This document shows, one piece after another, positions 30,435-41,640 of a DNA stretch of 64,000 bases. The position numbers and the translations under genes are program-made. Numbering within the stretch: the stretch's first letter is position 1; each line of letters starts with the position of its first letter. The notes under the pieces were generated by a model. It was not told the origin of the DNA. It was given only the letters and a program-made list of their open reading frames with translations, and made no database searches. Origin of the DNA: Sanguinoderma infundibulare (taxonomy: Eukaryota; Basidiomycota; Agaricomycetes; Polyporales; Polyporaceae); contig JAVLRN010000008.1 of assembly GCA_032821775.1 (NCBI GenBank), positions 744,001 to 808,000 on the forward strand, in the 5' to 3' direction.

Positions 30435-31364
30435 CTATTTTTCGCTTGCAGAAGTGAACGACGAGTAAGCGAAGCCCCGCAACGTCTTCTCGCGCTCAAT
30501 GTCCTCCTCTCCTCTCGCGCTCAAGTATTTCATCCCGAGGGCCGTCCATTCCGGTGTCCTAGGGCCCACCCACCCCCACTTCAGGCCCTCCCACCACACC
30601 GGACGCCATCCAGCCTGCTCCCAATCCAGCAGCGTAGTCACCTGTACCGCACCATCTTCGCTCACCCGGACAAGAACGTTCTTGACATTGATGTCCCCGT
30701 GCGTGAAGACGATGGGGTCGTCGGCACGCATCTTGCTGCGCAGTGTATCGAGCTTCTGCTTGATCTCGGCGTGGCTGAGCCCGAATTTGTCGTACTGGTC
30801 GACCTTCCAGGTGTTAAACGCGTCCTGGTTTGCGAACGGTCCGCACGAGGTTTCCGTTCGGTTCTCCGGTCGGGCGGCGTCGACATACAAAAACGGTTCA
30901 AACATCGCATTCCCGCACGCAGACCCGATCCAGCCGCGTTGGGGGAGGCCGTCTGTCTGTGGATGCGGTTGGGGGATGCGGTGGAGGCCGGAAACGTATC
31001 TGGCGAGCGTGCGCATGATGGTCTCTTGCTGTGCCTTTGAGAGACGACGCATAACTTTCCCGAACATCTCTCCCTCCACGTAGTCCATCACAATGTGGCC
31101 TCTGCCACCAGACTCCCAGTAGCGGTGGAGACGAGGGACGGGAATCTGGGGACAGTGCGTAGCAACAAACCGTATAGCTTCCACTTCGGCGCGGGACCGG
31201 AAGACAGAGGTAGTCTTGAGGACGAGTTTGGATGTCAGCCTTCTGGCGTTTCCGATTCTGATGCTTGTCAGCGGAAAATCTTTGTCTGCTTTGCGGAGGA
31301 GGGCGATGATGAAAGCGTCCGTGGGGACCTCGTTCTCGGAGAGAGAGACAAATGGGTTCGACAT
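30435..31364 (-). CDS. APH-family phosphotransferase / kinase-like protein a
   Basis: Single exon, 309 aa (start MSNPFVSLSENEV). Kinase-like fold of the phosphotransferase enzyme family (aminoglycoside/choline-kinase type). The N-lobe has RLTSKLVLKTTSVFRSRAEV, with Lys and Glu candidates. The hinge is HIVMDYVEGEMFGK. The catalytic loop is IVFTHGDINVKNVLV (H-G-D-x-x-x-x-N) and the metal-binding motif is TLLDWEQAGW, followed by RPVWWEGLKWGW. These are small-molecule kinases in general; fungal members are mostly uncharacterised. Nearly identical to APH-d (42631-43560), and related to APH-b and APH-c nearby. A TTTAAA lies about 120 nt upstream. All catalytic residues are kept, so activity is likely but the substrate is unknown. 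Confidence 0.88.
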   Translation of the reverse strand: MSNPFVSLSENEVPTDAFIIALLRKADKDFPLTSIRIGNARRLTSKLVLKTTSVFRSRAEVEAIRFVATHCPQIPVPRLHRYWESGGRGHIVMDYVEGEMFGKVMRRLSKAQQETIMRTLARYVSGLHRIPQPHPQTDGLPQRGWIGSACGNAMFEPFLYVDAARPENRTETSCGPFANQDAFNTWKVDQYDKFGLSHAEIKQKLDTLRSKMRADDPIVFTHGDINVKNVLVRVSEDGAVQVTTLLDWEQAGWRPVWWEGLKWGWVGPRTPEWTALGMKYLSARGEEDIEREKTLRGFAYSSFTSASEK

Positions 31365-31689
31365 GGTGGCACGACGGGCGAGAGGAGTCGGTGGACGGGA
31401 TGGAGCTGGTGAGAGAACGCTGAGAGGTGTCGTTTTAGAAGGAGGGTAAGATGGAGGAACGCTCCAACAACACTCTCGGTGCCGGCATTTAAAGCCTTCT
31501 CCCTGACTCTGAGCTTGATTGTGGTCAATGGTGCGCTGTTAGTGCTTAGAGAAAGCAATTCATCTGAGAGGTTAGCAACGGCCGGGGGGCCGCAGCCAAT
31601 GCATTTCGATGCATGTGGAGTCTTTGGTTCTTTTCATTGTTCAAAATGGGGCCTTTGAAGAAGAGAGTAAGCAAACCGCAAAGGTGACA

Positions 31690-32030
31690 TCGACGCGATA
31701 GCCCAAGGGCGTCTGGACGTCAGCGTTTTGTGGTGGCGTGCGGAAGTCCCCGGAACCTGCCCTTAACAATTCGGTGATTCCCGCGAGTTGTAAGTGCCAC
31801 ACACCCACGGCATACAACATGCATCCACACCATCTGGAGACGTACGCCAGCATAATAAGGCGTCCTATTGACCTATCACAGTTGCAGTGATCATGTAACT
31901 GCGGAATACTGCCGCTGGACCGGTATAGGACATCCACTACAATCAGCGCTCCCCTCCCTGGGAGACTCGTCAGACGATTTCGCATGCAGTCGTCCATTCA
32001 ATGAGGTAATACGAGTTGGTGAGTGAGTGA
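31690..32030 (-). repeat. Dispersed repeat element E, copy 2
   Basis: Minus-strand copy of the 340-bp element, between the divergent APH-a gene and copy 2 of the 150-residue gene. It ends with ACTCACTCACCAACTCG on the minus strand near 32030. Confidence 0.7.
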
Positions 32031-32531
32031 ATTTCAGCAGATTTTAATGAGCATATTATGGATCTCCACCTACTTACGTTTAACTGAGCCTCTAGCGATT
32101 TAGCGGCGCTGGGGTGGGTGCACCATAGCTTGTTCACAATGGCATTGTGTCGTTTGCACGATTGCGCGAACTTACTGTCAATTTGTATGGAGTACTGTTA
32201 TGCTTCCGTCGGCAGAGTAATTCGAGGTCAGCGTTTGCTTTATTCAAACCGCCATGGATGTTGCTCACGACCCGCTTCAACTTATTTGATAGATCCTCAG
32301 ACGAGGCTGCCCCACAACGAGGGTAAGGTTGTGGCGTATCAGCAAAGCTGGACTATACAGCGCCACCTTTACACTCTTCGGTTAACAGTGCTTTTTAGAG
32401 TTCAATAGTCCGGGCTCAAGCGCGTTGCTCCTTCCAAAACCCGAAAGAGTTCGTAACCATCGCCTATGGAGACTCAGTCCATGGATTACGTCTTCGTATC
32501 GAGCCCAGATATCGGAACAGTCGAAGAGGTG

Positions 32532-32537
32532 TATAAA
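32532..32537 (+). promoter_or_regulatory. TATA box of 150-residue gene copy 2
   Basis: TATAAA in the context TCGAAGAGGTGTATAAAGG, about 100 nt before the ATG at 32635. The copy 3 promoter has TCGAAGAGGCGTATAAAAG at the same distance. Confidence 0.6.
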
Positions 32538-32634
32538 GGTGGGGGAACGGAAGAGAACTCCATCTCCTCCAAGCTCACATCCTGCACTCCCTTCTCGCAC
32601 TCCTCCGGCTCTTCTGCACCACCTCTCTCCATCC

Positions 32635-33093
32635 ATGGCGTCCATGCTTACCATCGCCGTCGGCCAGTACGAGATCGAGCCGTTCAAGTACCCCCGGCTC
32701 CACTGGTCCCTCGTCGTCTTCGCCGAAGGCAAGCGCGCCGCGCACCGCTATCACATCGTAGGCAACACCGACACGTTCGGGTTCGAGCACAACAGCATCA
32801 ACGACCTCCTCCACTCCAGCAAGCTCATGGGCGGCGTCAAGGTCGGCGAGATCGCGGAGGACAAGCTCGCGTGGCTCGACGCGACGCTGCGCACGGTGCC
32901 AATCATCAAGAACAACCCGGATTTCCACTGCCAGACGTGGACCGTCGAGGCGATCCGGAAGATGGCGGAGCACTCGGGGCAAGTGACGATCCTGCCGGGT
33001 GTGACTCAGGCGTGGTTGATGAAGGAAATGGAGCGGCAGTGGGACCTGTGTGAGGAGATCAACCCGCACTACTTCGAGGTCGCGATGGGCTGA
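32635..33093 (+). CDS. Small conserved basidiomycete protein, copy 2 (possibly DUF6914-like)
   Basis: Single exon, 152 aa (start MASMLTIAVGQYEI). Same family as copies at 17279 and 44192, with LHWSLVVFAEGKRAAHRYH, VGNTDTFGFEH, LMGGVKVGEIAEDKLAWLD, NPDFHCQTWTVEAIRKMAEH and the ending NPHYFEVAMG. It lies in arm A of the duplicated segment, divergent from APH-a, with element E and about 600 bp of conserved flank between them. Function unknown; no signal peptide or membrane segment. Confidence 0.78.
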   Translation: MASMLTIAVGQYEIEPFKYPRLHWSLVVFAEGKRAAHRYHIVGNTDTFGFEHNSINDLLHSSKLMGGVKVGEIAEDKLAWLDATLRTVPIIKNNPDFHCQTWTVEAIRKMAEHSGQVTILPGVTQAWLMKEMERQWDLCEEINPHYFEVAMG

Positions 33094-33196
33094 GGAGCTC
33101 GTGTCGGTGTGGTTAGCGCTGTGCGCTTGTCGAGGGTCAACGTTTCCTGGCTGTATCTTTTGGGTCTCATCTAGAGGTGTCGTCTTGCATAGAAGT

Positions 33197-33591
33197 ACTG
33201 TATATTGTCATTATACCAACCACAAAACGATACCACCATTTGATGGACAGTTTCCTGTATCTGTCCCATCCTAGGACGGTGTTCGGGGAACGTGTGCAAC
33301 CGTGGCTCTATGGTGACACCCATGCGGTGGTGGGGTGTGAAATTACTACGGCGGGGTACGACACCAATATCCTTCGATTCGGAAGTTTTTCCCCTGTAGG
33401 AAGTGCCCCCTGGCGGAACACTTTCCCGTGCGGTATAATTTTGGGGGGACGAGTTTTGAAAGCATATACGGGGCTGTATTACTACTTCTCATTGCTTCGC
33501 ACTAAACCAGATCGGCCTACGTTCGTCAGAGTACAGATTGTCCATAGATATCTGGGCTACACATACATCCGTTGGTCACATGCAGAACCGA
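33197..33591. other. Intergenic between arm A and APH-b
   Basis: The sequence stops matching arm B near 33196. No gene or motif seen. Confidence 0.4.
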
Positions 33592-34497
33592 TTACGGCGA
33601 CGACATCCTACGCAACGTCTCCTCCAGCTCAACGTCCGCCTGGTATCCAGCCCCCAGATATTGCAGGCCGAACTCCCTCCACTCCTCCGTCGAAGGCGCC
33701 GCCCACCGCCACTTCAAGCTCTCCCACCAGACCGGCCGCCAGCCAGCTTGCTCCCAATCGAGCAGCGCAGTGACCTCGACGTCGTTCGGGCCTGCTCCGG
33801 TAACGCGAACGAGCACGTTCTTGATGTTGATGTCACCGTGCGTGAAGACGATGTCGTGGTCGTCGGGCATCTCGCTGCGCATCTTATCGAGCTTGTGCTT
33901 GGTCTCGGCGTGGCTGAGCCCGAACTTGTCGTACTGGCCGACCTTGAAGGTGTTAAAGTCGCGCTGGTTCGTGAATGGACCGTAGGACGTTTGCGTTCGG
34001 TTCCCCGGCCGTTCGGGGTCGATGTACACGGCGGGGTCCCACATCGCGTTCCCGAGCGGCGAACCGATCCAGCCCTGTTCCGGGAGGCCATCGGCTGGTG
34101 GTGGTGGCGGCTGAGGGATGCGGCGGAGGTCGTCGACGTATCCCGCGAGAGTCCGCATCACAGTGTCTTTCTGCGCGGCCGAGAGCGAGCGACGAGCAGC
34201 TTTCCCGTACATCTCTCCTTCCACGTAGTCCATCACGAACTTTCCCCAGCCGTCCTCCTCCCAGTAGTGGTGAAGCCGCGGGACAGGAATCCACGGGCAG
34301 TGCTTGGCGACGAATTGTAGGGCTTCGACCTCGACACGCGCCCGGAAGATGGGTGTGGTTTTCAGGACCAGGCCGGCCGTCAGCCTTCTGACGTTTCCGA
34401 TCTCGATTCGTGGAAGATCTTGTTCAGCGCTCTCGCGCAGGGAACTAACAAGGTCGGCGAGCTCTTCCCGAGAGAGAGAAGGAAACGGAATGGACAT
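33592..34497 (-). CDS. APH-family phosphotransferase / kinase-like protein b
   Basis: Single exon, 301 aa from MSIPFPSLSREEL (ATG 34497-34495); an upstream in-frame ATG at 34599 is less likely because the paralogues start at the homologous downstream site. Motifs: GLVLKTTPIFRARVEVEA, KFVMDYVEGEMYGK, a Pro-rich insert (PQPPPPPADG), IVFTHGDINIKNVLV and ALLDWEQAGWRPVWW. Catalytic H-G-D-x-x-x-x-N and D-W-E are intact. A TTTAAA lies about 100 nt upstream, near 34600. It neighbours GATase-like/TPR/CCCH paralogue 3 in the same orientation, 595 bp apart. Substrate unknown. Confidence 0.87.
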   Translation of the reverse strand: MSIPFPSLSREELADLVSSLRESAEQDLPRIEIGNVRRLTAGLVLKTTPIFRARVEVEALQFVAKHCPWIPVPRLHHYWEEDGWGKFVMDYVEGEMYGKAARRSLSAAQKDTVMRTLAGYVDDLRRIPQPPPPPADGLPEQGWIGSPLGNAMWDPAVYIDPERPGNRTQTSYGPFTNQRDFNTFKVGQYDKFGLSHAETKHKLDKMRSEMPDDHDIVFTHGDINIKNVLVRVTGAGPNDVEVTALLDWEQAGWRPVWWESLKWRWAAPSTEEWREFGLQYLGAGYQADVELEETLRRMSSP

Positions 34498-35092
34498 GGT
34501 TGTGGTGGAGTAGAGAAGCCGTTCGAGAGAACAGGGCGGGTCGTTCGAGATGGGGTGTAAGATGGAGGAGCGTTCCAACGAGGCCCTCGGTCCCGACATT
34601 TAAAGCTTCACGGTCTCTTTTGCTGGTCGCGGAGCTTGATTGTGGTCAAAGCTCCTGCCAATGCGCTGTTAGACAAAGCGATTCACCGGCCCCAGCGGTC
34701 GGCGCCGGTCGGCGACGGCAGCTGGTGCATGTCGATTGTGATTCGGAGGTTTTTGTTCTGCACTGCATGTGCGCAAGTGCCGTCACTGGCACCGGTATGG
34801 ATCCGTAAATCATCGGGTTGGCCTTTGAACTCGTCGCAACGTCCGGTTAAGTGCAACAAAGGTGCTACTGGTATGTGACATGAGGACGCGTGTACAATCC
34901 GTGAGCGCAACCTACGCGACGGTCAGAAGAAATCAACAGGAAACGAAACTGTTGTTGTATTCGGTCCTGAGATCACCTCTTCTGATGCGGCGCGACATTA
35001 AATTCAAATATTCGACGCGCTTGTACTCTATGTTTAGCTTCGGGAATCAGTACATGAATGGGCACAAGTACAAGGGAAAACCCACTCATTCG
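34498..35092. other. Intergenic between APH-b and GATase-like/TPR/CCCH gene 3
   Basis: Holds the APH-b promoter (TTTAAA near 34600, minus strand) and the 3' flank of gene 3. No gene seen. Confidence 0.4.
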
Positions 35093-37279
35093 TTACACGC
35101 CGAACCGGCCACGTTCCATCTCGTGCAGCATCACGAGCTCCCTCTCGTAGTCAGAGAGCCCCATCTCGTCCGCGACCTGTTCAAACAGATCGTAATGCGT
35201 CTCCGACGAATACCACCCAGATTTCCACTCCTCTTGAGTGGCAGAGTCCTCATCATTAGAACCGCCCGAGTGTTCCTCCTCGTGCTTTTTCGCTGCCGCC
35301 GCTTCGGCGTCGACCGCGGCCCACATCCACGGATCTTGCATGTACGAAGGGGGGACAAGAGCCTCGGCGAGGATGCTCTCTCGGATGCGACCGTTGCCGA
35401 GATTGAGGGGGTTCGCGTTGACGGCGTCGTCGAACTCCTTACGCAGGCGGTCCAGACGCGCGGTGTCGGTCCACCATCCGTTCGGCGGGAGGTAGTCGGC
35501 ATGGTGCGTGTATTCGCAAGTACCGTCCTTCTTGCGACATTCGCCTACGAGCCAGTACAGGCAGACGTTCCGTCCCCTGTGTGCCGTTACACGTAAGCCG
35601 TCGTGAAAACGGTGAACGGAGGCAGGGATTAAAGGGTAACGTACAGCTCATCGCGGACGCTCTTCCAGTCCTGGCCGTGACGGAAGGCACATACGCCCGG
35701 TCCGTACGTGCAACCCTTCTGGGCCCGGTTGTGGAATTTGCACGAGATGCCGTTCCCTTCGTGCTCATAGTCTTCCGAGTCGGACGCGTATTCGATGTCG
35801 AGTGCGCGAACGTCATGGCCCGTTCGTCCTGCGCTCGTAGCCAGTTTGCCTCGCCCGCTGGTAGAGCGGCCGACATCCATAGTTTTCAGTCTGCGCAGAG
35901 TTCGCTCCTCTTCTAGAGCCGGTGCATTGTCCTCCTCTATCGCAAGTAGACGGGATATGTCTGATTGCATGCAGGTCAGATGTCTGCTTTGAAAGGTCAC
36001 AGTAGACCACTTACCGCTCATTGCGGCATCCAATAACCCCATTTCTTTTCTCGCCAAGGCGCGACGATAAAGTGCCTTGACGTGATTCGGATCGTGTATT
36101 AGAGCTCTGGAGGCCGCACTGTCTGCATGGTTCCATCTAGGTAGAGTGTCAGAAACTTGATAGAGACATTGCACGACGATGTCCTACAATTTGACCTTCA
36201 AGAGCGCCGCTGCGAGATTAGACAGGTACGTGGGCTGAGGACCTCCGAACATCGTAGCCGTGCGATACATTTCTGCTGCATCCAACCACCGACCTTGTCG
36301 GAAGAGTATGTTCCCCTAGGTCGTCGAATGAGAGAAAAGGGTTAGCATTCGGCGAGGTACTACATGAAGACGCAGTAGACCATACCTCTTCCTTACTCAG
36401 ATCGGCAAGCTGCCGCTTCTCGTCTTGAGCTTGCACCCGCTTGAGAGAGCGACGAGCCACTTCGGCCTCACGGGGACGCATTCCTTCCAGGGGCTCCTTT
36501 GTCTCACGGAGATCCTGCTCAAAGTTAAGGATTAAACTGCAACAGATTCACTGCGGACTTACTACAGAAGGAGGCACCCCGGTGCCGGTAACGATGCGAG
36601 GGCTACGCGAGCGAGGATAAAAGCACATCGAACTCATCAGCTCCAACGATCGCTCGTGGTAAGCCACGTCTCCGATATATCCGAGACGGCCGCGACCGAC
36701 CGTCGAGAACGCGGCAGGTGTTTTGCACGTCTCGCCACGTGGAGGCTTCCGATGCTTGCCCCCCTTGCACTTCCTGTTGACAAGTCGCTTGGCTAGACCA
36801 GAGTCCACGTAGAGGGCATCCGCGATCGCAACATCACGTATCCAGTTCGCTCTCGTCCCATACTTCTTTACGAGATTGGACGAGTCGACGGCCCTCGTGA
36901 GCGGGTTGAGAGATGTTTCAGCCGTGTCTTCCCCCTGTGCACGCCATGGGACGTTCCAGTCCTCCCTGAACATCACACCGAGCGGCGCTGGGTTTACACG
37001 GACGGAGAAGGAACCGTCAAAGATGACGGTGCCCCCATCTCTTGCGTAGTGCACGAGCTTCGGCAGCAGGTTGCGGTGGTCGGGCTTCAGAACAGCTCCA
37101 TCCGAGACAATGATCGCATGTGGGCGCACAGTGCTGTCGAGGTACCGGTGGGCCTCCCGGCCGGTCTCGACCTCTCGAATTACAGCGCGGTTGGCGTGTG
37201 CGAGGCGAAAGTGGCGTGCAACCGCGCGAGAGGGTTGCCAGCGTTCTAGGCATAGGACAATGATAAGAGCTTTGGCCAT
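35093..37279 (-). CDS. GATase-like / TPR / double CCCH protein, paralogue 3 (one GATase-like domain)
   Basis: Exons (minus): 37279-36563, 36514-36386, 36315-36188, 36136-36015, 35960-35645, 35576-35093; 631 aa, fully open. The second exon might start 3 nt earlier (36517). It has only one GATase-like domain (ALIIVLCLERW, RPHAIIVSDGAV, RDGGTVIFDGSFSV, NVPWRAQGED, TVGRGRLGYIGDV). A charged helical linker follows, then TPRs (ILFRQGRWLDAAEMYRTATM, WNHADSAASRAL, HVKALYRRALARKEM), CCCH finger 1 (C-x9-C-x6-C-x3-H), finger 2 (GRNVCLYWLVGECRKKDGTC, then EYTH) and an acidic tail. No conserved Cys sits at the nucleophile-elbow position, so amidotransferase activity is unlikely. Expected role: RNA-binding adaptor, by inference from fingers and TPRs. 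Confidence 0.85.
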
Positions 37280-37535
37280 GTTTTCTAATCTTCTCTGGAC
37301 GCTTTATCAGTGAATTAAATTCTACAGCACGTTTGCTCACCCTTCGAACGCTGCTTCAAACTGACCGGCGACTGTGACAGTCTGGAGAAGTCGAACTTCG
37401 ATTCGAGCGCCCTACCACGCGTCCATGCGTGCCTGGGATTCTTCGCACGTGATCGTCGCGTCTTTGACATTAACCCACCAACGGCAGCCAACAGCTCATT
37501 GGAATCCAAGACTACAGCACCGTCTCATGCTGACG

Positions 37536-38429
37536 ATGACCACAGACATCGTGAAAGCCCTCGCTGAACACACACCTCCAGACCAATCCTTTCTGGACAC
37601 CCTTCTCTCCCTCGCGAAGCGAGATCTACCACCGATAAAGCATTCAAACGTCCAGCGATTCACAGCCAACCTCGTCCTGAAATCGACCCCCGTTCCACGA
37701 GCGCGAGTGGAAGCCGAAGCGACGCGTTTCGCATGCGAGCACACCTCCGTCCCTCTTCCTCGACTCCACCACTACTGGGAGCAGGACGGCACCGGCCACC
37801 TCGTCATGGACTACGTCGACGGCCAGCCTGTCGGCGAACTGTGGCGCGAGCTGACAGCTGCACAACGCCAGACGGTCATGCAGAAGCTTATCGTATACGT
37901 GCAAGAGCTTCGTGCTGTCCCCCAGGCGCAACCACCCCAAGGATCCGATCTTCCCCGCCAAGGGTGGATTGGATCGCCACTCGGGCACGAGTTCACCGAG
38001 TTCTCCATGGCGGACATGGACGATCCCTTCGGGCTGTTCAAGGACGAGTATGCGTTCAACGATTGGAAGGTCGCGCGTTACAAGATGCTCGGCGATATCC
38101 ATCTGCCCACCGCAGAACACATCGCGAGCTTGCGTCGCGCCATGTCCGATGAGCACCCGATCGTGTTCACTCACGGAGACCTGAACCGAGAGAATGTCTT
38201 GATCAAAGTTCACGGAGATGGTCCCGAGGACATGGAGATCGTTGCGATCATGGACTGGGAGCAAGCTGGTTGGCGGCCGATACATTGGGAGGCCATGAGG
38301 TGGCGGTGGGTAGAATCGGAGGCTCCGGAGTGGTACGAATTCGGCCGGAAACGCGTCGCAGTAGGGCACTGGGAAGACATTCGTGTCGAAGAAGAGCTGC
38401 AGGACTTGACTGGACGTACGCCTCCTTAG
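37536..38429 (+). CDS. APH-family phosphotransferase / kinase-like protein c
   Basis: Single exon, 297 aa from MTTDIVKALAEHTP; the ATG at 37527 would add three residues. Motifs: NLVLKSTPVPRARVEAEA, LVMDYVDGQPVGELWRELT, IVFTHGDLNRENVLI and AIMDWEQAGWRPIHWEAMRW. It is the most divergent of the four paralogues here. It is divergent from GATase-like/TPR/CCCH gene 3 (start 37279; ATGs 256 bp apart), which allows a shared promoter, and convergent with gene 4 (3' ends 248 bp apart). Catalytic residues are intact; substrate unknown. Confidence 0.86.
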   Translation: MTTDIVKALAEHTPPDQSFLDTLLSLAKRDLPPIKHSNVQRFTANLVLKSTPVPRARVEAEATRFACEHTSVPLPRLHHYWEQDGTGHLVMDYVDGQPVGELWRELTAAQRQTVMQKLIVYVQELRAVPQAQPPQGSDLPRQGWIGSPLGHEFTEFSMADMDDPFGLFKDEYAFNDWKVARYKMLGDIHLPTAEHIASLRRAMSDEHPIVFTHGDLNRENVLIKVHGDGPEDMEIVAIMDWEQAGWRPIHWEAMRWRWVESEAPEWYEFGRKRVAVGHWEDIRVEEELQDLTGRTPP

Positions 38430-38677
38430 GTAGTAAATTAGCCGATGGTGTATATACATAGTAACAACTAATACGAACTGAAATTCATTCGCAAACGAGG
38501 CGAAAAAGCACGTACTGCGCCCGTGAGCGCTGTCACGACGTTCACCAATCGGAAACAAGTACATCACCTGGTTTCAACATATGACCTATGCATTGACCAT
38601 ACCAATGACTGCTTCGTTGCCCAAAATACAGTGCGTACAGAAACTACTCGCCTACCTAACAGGCTAGAAATATCAGC

Positions 38678-41640
38678 TCAACGCACGCCGGATTGACAGC
38701 ATCTCCTCCTGCGAGCCCAACACATCCATTCAGCAATCAAGAAGCCAAGGCTCGAAGAGAATGTACGCACGTAGGCACCGTCCTCCCACGGCTTGATCCC
38801 GTACTCCCACATCTCCTGCACGTCCCCCTCCGTCAGCCCGAACTCGTCCCGCTCCATGCCCTCGTCCTCGGAATCATAATCCTCGTCACCGTCATCATCA
38901 TACTCATAGTCGTAGTCCGCCGCCCGGCGACATGGCTTGACGTCGTACGGCGTGACGGCCCACAGGTCCTTCCTCCACGGCAGCGGGACAAACGCCTCGG
39001 CGAGGATGCTCTCAGAGACGCGCCCGCCACCAACATCGAGCCGCTTCTCCTTCACAGCATTGTCGAACTCCGCGCGCATGCGCTCGAGGCGCGCGGTGTC
39101 GGTCCACCATCCCTGCGCCGGGAGGTACGTCGCGTCGTGCGCATAAACGCAGTTGCCTGTGGCGGCGAAGCGGCACTGGCCGAGCAGCCAATATACACAG
39201 ACGTTCCTGCCTCTGAATATCCCACTCACAGTCAGTGCACATCCGGGCCGTGAGAGAGACGAGACGCTCACAGCTCGTCGCGGATGGTCTTCCCGTCTGG
39301 AGCGTGCCTGTAGAGGCACGTCCGCCCGTTGCGGCAGCCGGCGTCCTTGTTATAATGCCTGCAGGGCAGGCGGGTGCCCGTGTGCGTGAAGTCTTCCGAG
39401 TCCGACTCGTCTTCGATCTCCATCGCGGTCGCCGGCTGGGTCCGCGAGCGGAGCGACATGTCTTCCGGCCACTCGACATACTCGTCCAACTCCAGCAGTC
39501 CACGGACGTCCTCCATTTCCTCGCGTGCCGGCCCATTATTCCGGTCGATGGCGAGGAGACGCTGCAAATCTAGTGTATCGAGTGAGCTGGATCCAAGATG
39601 TTCGTAAGTTGATCAACGCGCTCACCCGCCATTGCGACGCCGAACCGCTCGAGTTCCTTGCGCGCGAGGGCTCGCCGGTAGAGCGCCTTGACGTGCTTCG
39701 GGTCGTGCGTGAGGGCGCGCGACGCCGCGCTGTCCGCGAGCTCCCACAGCTCCAACTTCAAGAGGCACGCGGCGAGGTTGGACAAGTAGACGGGCTGTGG
39801 CCCCGCTAGCAAGGCTGCCGCGCGATACTTCTCCGCGGCCTCCGCCCACCTCTCAGTTCGGAACAACTCGTTGCCCTGCGAAATATGAAGTGAGACTCGC
39901 TGAAAGGAGATGCAGCACGAAAGGATACCCACCTCGTTTTTGAGCGCGTCGGCACGCGTACGCTTGTCCTCTCTAACCTTTGCCCGTGCATCAGCGCGCT
40001 GCGCGACCTCGACCTCGCGCGGACGAGGAGGGCGCGGCGGCGGCGGTGGAGGAGCAGGCGCAGGCAAAGGGAATTCTTCCTCGGTTTTCGTGATAGGCTC
40101 GGTGCTCCCATCGGGTTTGATCGTGAGCCCGGGCGAGAACGTCCTGGGGCCCAAATCGCCCCGCGCTATCTTTACCCCGCACATCTCGAAGATGAGTCGC
40201 GTCGAGCCCTGCTCGCCATTCACGTCTCCAACGTACCCCAGGTAGCCCTCTCCGATGCGCGCGAATACGGCCGGGCTCTCCTGAGCCTCCTCGCCTGTGA
40301 TCGGCTCTGGTGCAAACACGAGCGACTCGATGTGCGAGTCGGGAGTCGGGAGATACACGGCGTGGTCGCGAGGCGCGTTCTTCACGTGCACGGATTTCAT
40401 GCTGACCGAGGGGAAGAGCGCGTCTTTGTCGAGCGGCGCGGGAATGCCACTGGGGTTGAGTGTGGTCGTCGTGCGGTGGTAGGAGCCCTTGTCCCACGGT
40501 ACGCCCCAGCGCGCGAAGAATGGGCGCACTTGCCCGAGCTGAATGTGGTTGCTGAACTGCAGGCCAAGGACGACGGTTCCGCCAGACTGCGCATACTCGA
40601 TGAGGCTTCTGAGGATCTTCTTGTGCTTGGGTTTAGCGGCCGTTGGGTCGGAAAGGATGACAGCGTCCGGGCGAGGGGACGAGGAGAGGGCCGTTTGGAC
40701 AGCCCGACGTTCCTCAATTTCGGTGACATTCGCGTTCTTGCGGAGCGCGCGGTAGAACTGGAGGTATATGTCGTCCATATATTGCTCTCGTTCGAGTGAG
40801 ATGATGAGAATGTTCCGCTTAGGTATCTCCACGGGCCCAGGAGCCCCAACCTGAGAAGGAATGTTCTGCGAGTCCTCCACGAAAGCTAGACCCGTGAAGG
40901 ACTATTTCGCCGTCATAAGCATTGTATTTACGTGAGACAAAGGCAAAGAAACATACTTGTTCAGGCACACCATTACCAGGAGCAAGTGGTGCGCGAGATC
41001 CCGGCCAGAAGCACATCGCAAGGATCAGGTTGATCGTCGGACGATCGACGTTGACATCTCCTACGTAGCCAACGCGGCCGCGCCCAACTTTTGCAAAGGC
41101 GGCGGGAGTTTCGTAAGTTGGCTGAGGCGACGAGCTGTTACTCTTGAGGCTCCTGGCGATACTCGGGTAGAGGTAGACTGCATTCCCCGGGGGGACGTTC
41201 TTGACACGAGGTGCTTTGGAGAGGTATCTCGGGACGAGGTTTTTCGTACTGATTCCTTTCACGAGCGGGTTCAGGACGGAGTCACCGCTGGAGAGTGGGG
41301 ATGCCCGCCATTGTAGGCCCCATGCGCGAAACATGGTTTCGAATCGTGAGTGATGATACGCCGAGCTATAACCGCCAGCAAAGACGACGGTTCCGCCTTC
41401 GGTGACATACTGGATGAGTCGGATGAGAAGTTCGTGGTACTCGGGGAGCGCCATGGCAGCATCAGTGACAATAACTGCGTGCGGGCGCGTGGTACTCGTG
41501 AGATATCGACGTGCCTGGGACGGGGTCGTTGCTTCGCGCACCGCATCCCTTTCAGCGAGCGCGGAAAGGAGATAGGCATTGTTGTAGGTGGAGTCTTCAT
41601 CGTCGAGGGAAATGACGACGATTAGGGGTTTAACCGGCAT
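38678..41640 (-). CDS. GATase-like x2 / TPR / double CCCH protein, paralogue 4 (complete)
   Basis: Exons (minus): 41640-40957, 40850-39933, 39875-39626, 39569-39272, 39212-38678; 894 aa, fully open, the best full-length member. Domain 1 (about 1-225): LIVVISLDDED, RPHAVIVTDAAM, EGGTVVFAGGYSS, KVGRGRVGYVGDV. Domain 2 (about 240-460): NILIISLEREQ, RPDAVILSDP, SGGTVVLGLQFSNH, RIGEGYLGYVGDVNGEQGS. A Pro-rich linker follows, then a charged helix. Three TPRs follow (NEGNELFRTERWAEAAEKYR, YLSNLAACLLKLE, HVKALYRRALARKEL); their Lys/Asn/Asn/Lys/Arg positions resemble an Hsp90/Hsp70 carboxylate clamp. Fingers: CRHYNKDAGCRNGRTCLYRH and CVYWLLGQC...CVYAH. TPR2 is not split by the intron found in the other paralogues. 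Confidence 0.87.

Larger units (their letters stand above)
30165..33196. repeat. Duplicated segment, arm A (APH gene + 150-residue gene)
   Basis: About 3 kb. Part 1 (30165-31690, APH-a gene) is repeated in inverse orientation at 42295-43815. Part 2 (31690-33196, element E, flank and copy 2 of the 150-residue gene) is repeated in inverse orientation at 44097-45630. Similarity covers genes and non-coding flanks. Relative to arm B the two parts are in swapped order. Boundaries are by eye, within about 20 bp. Confidence 0.8.

Noticed and set aside
19031..41640. Active class I glutamine amidotransferase domains
   Set aside because: The position after the GGTV strand is not a conserved Cys; only paralogue 1 has one (AGCLSS), so the fold is suggested but not the activity.
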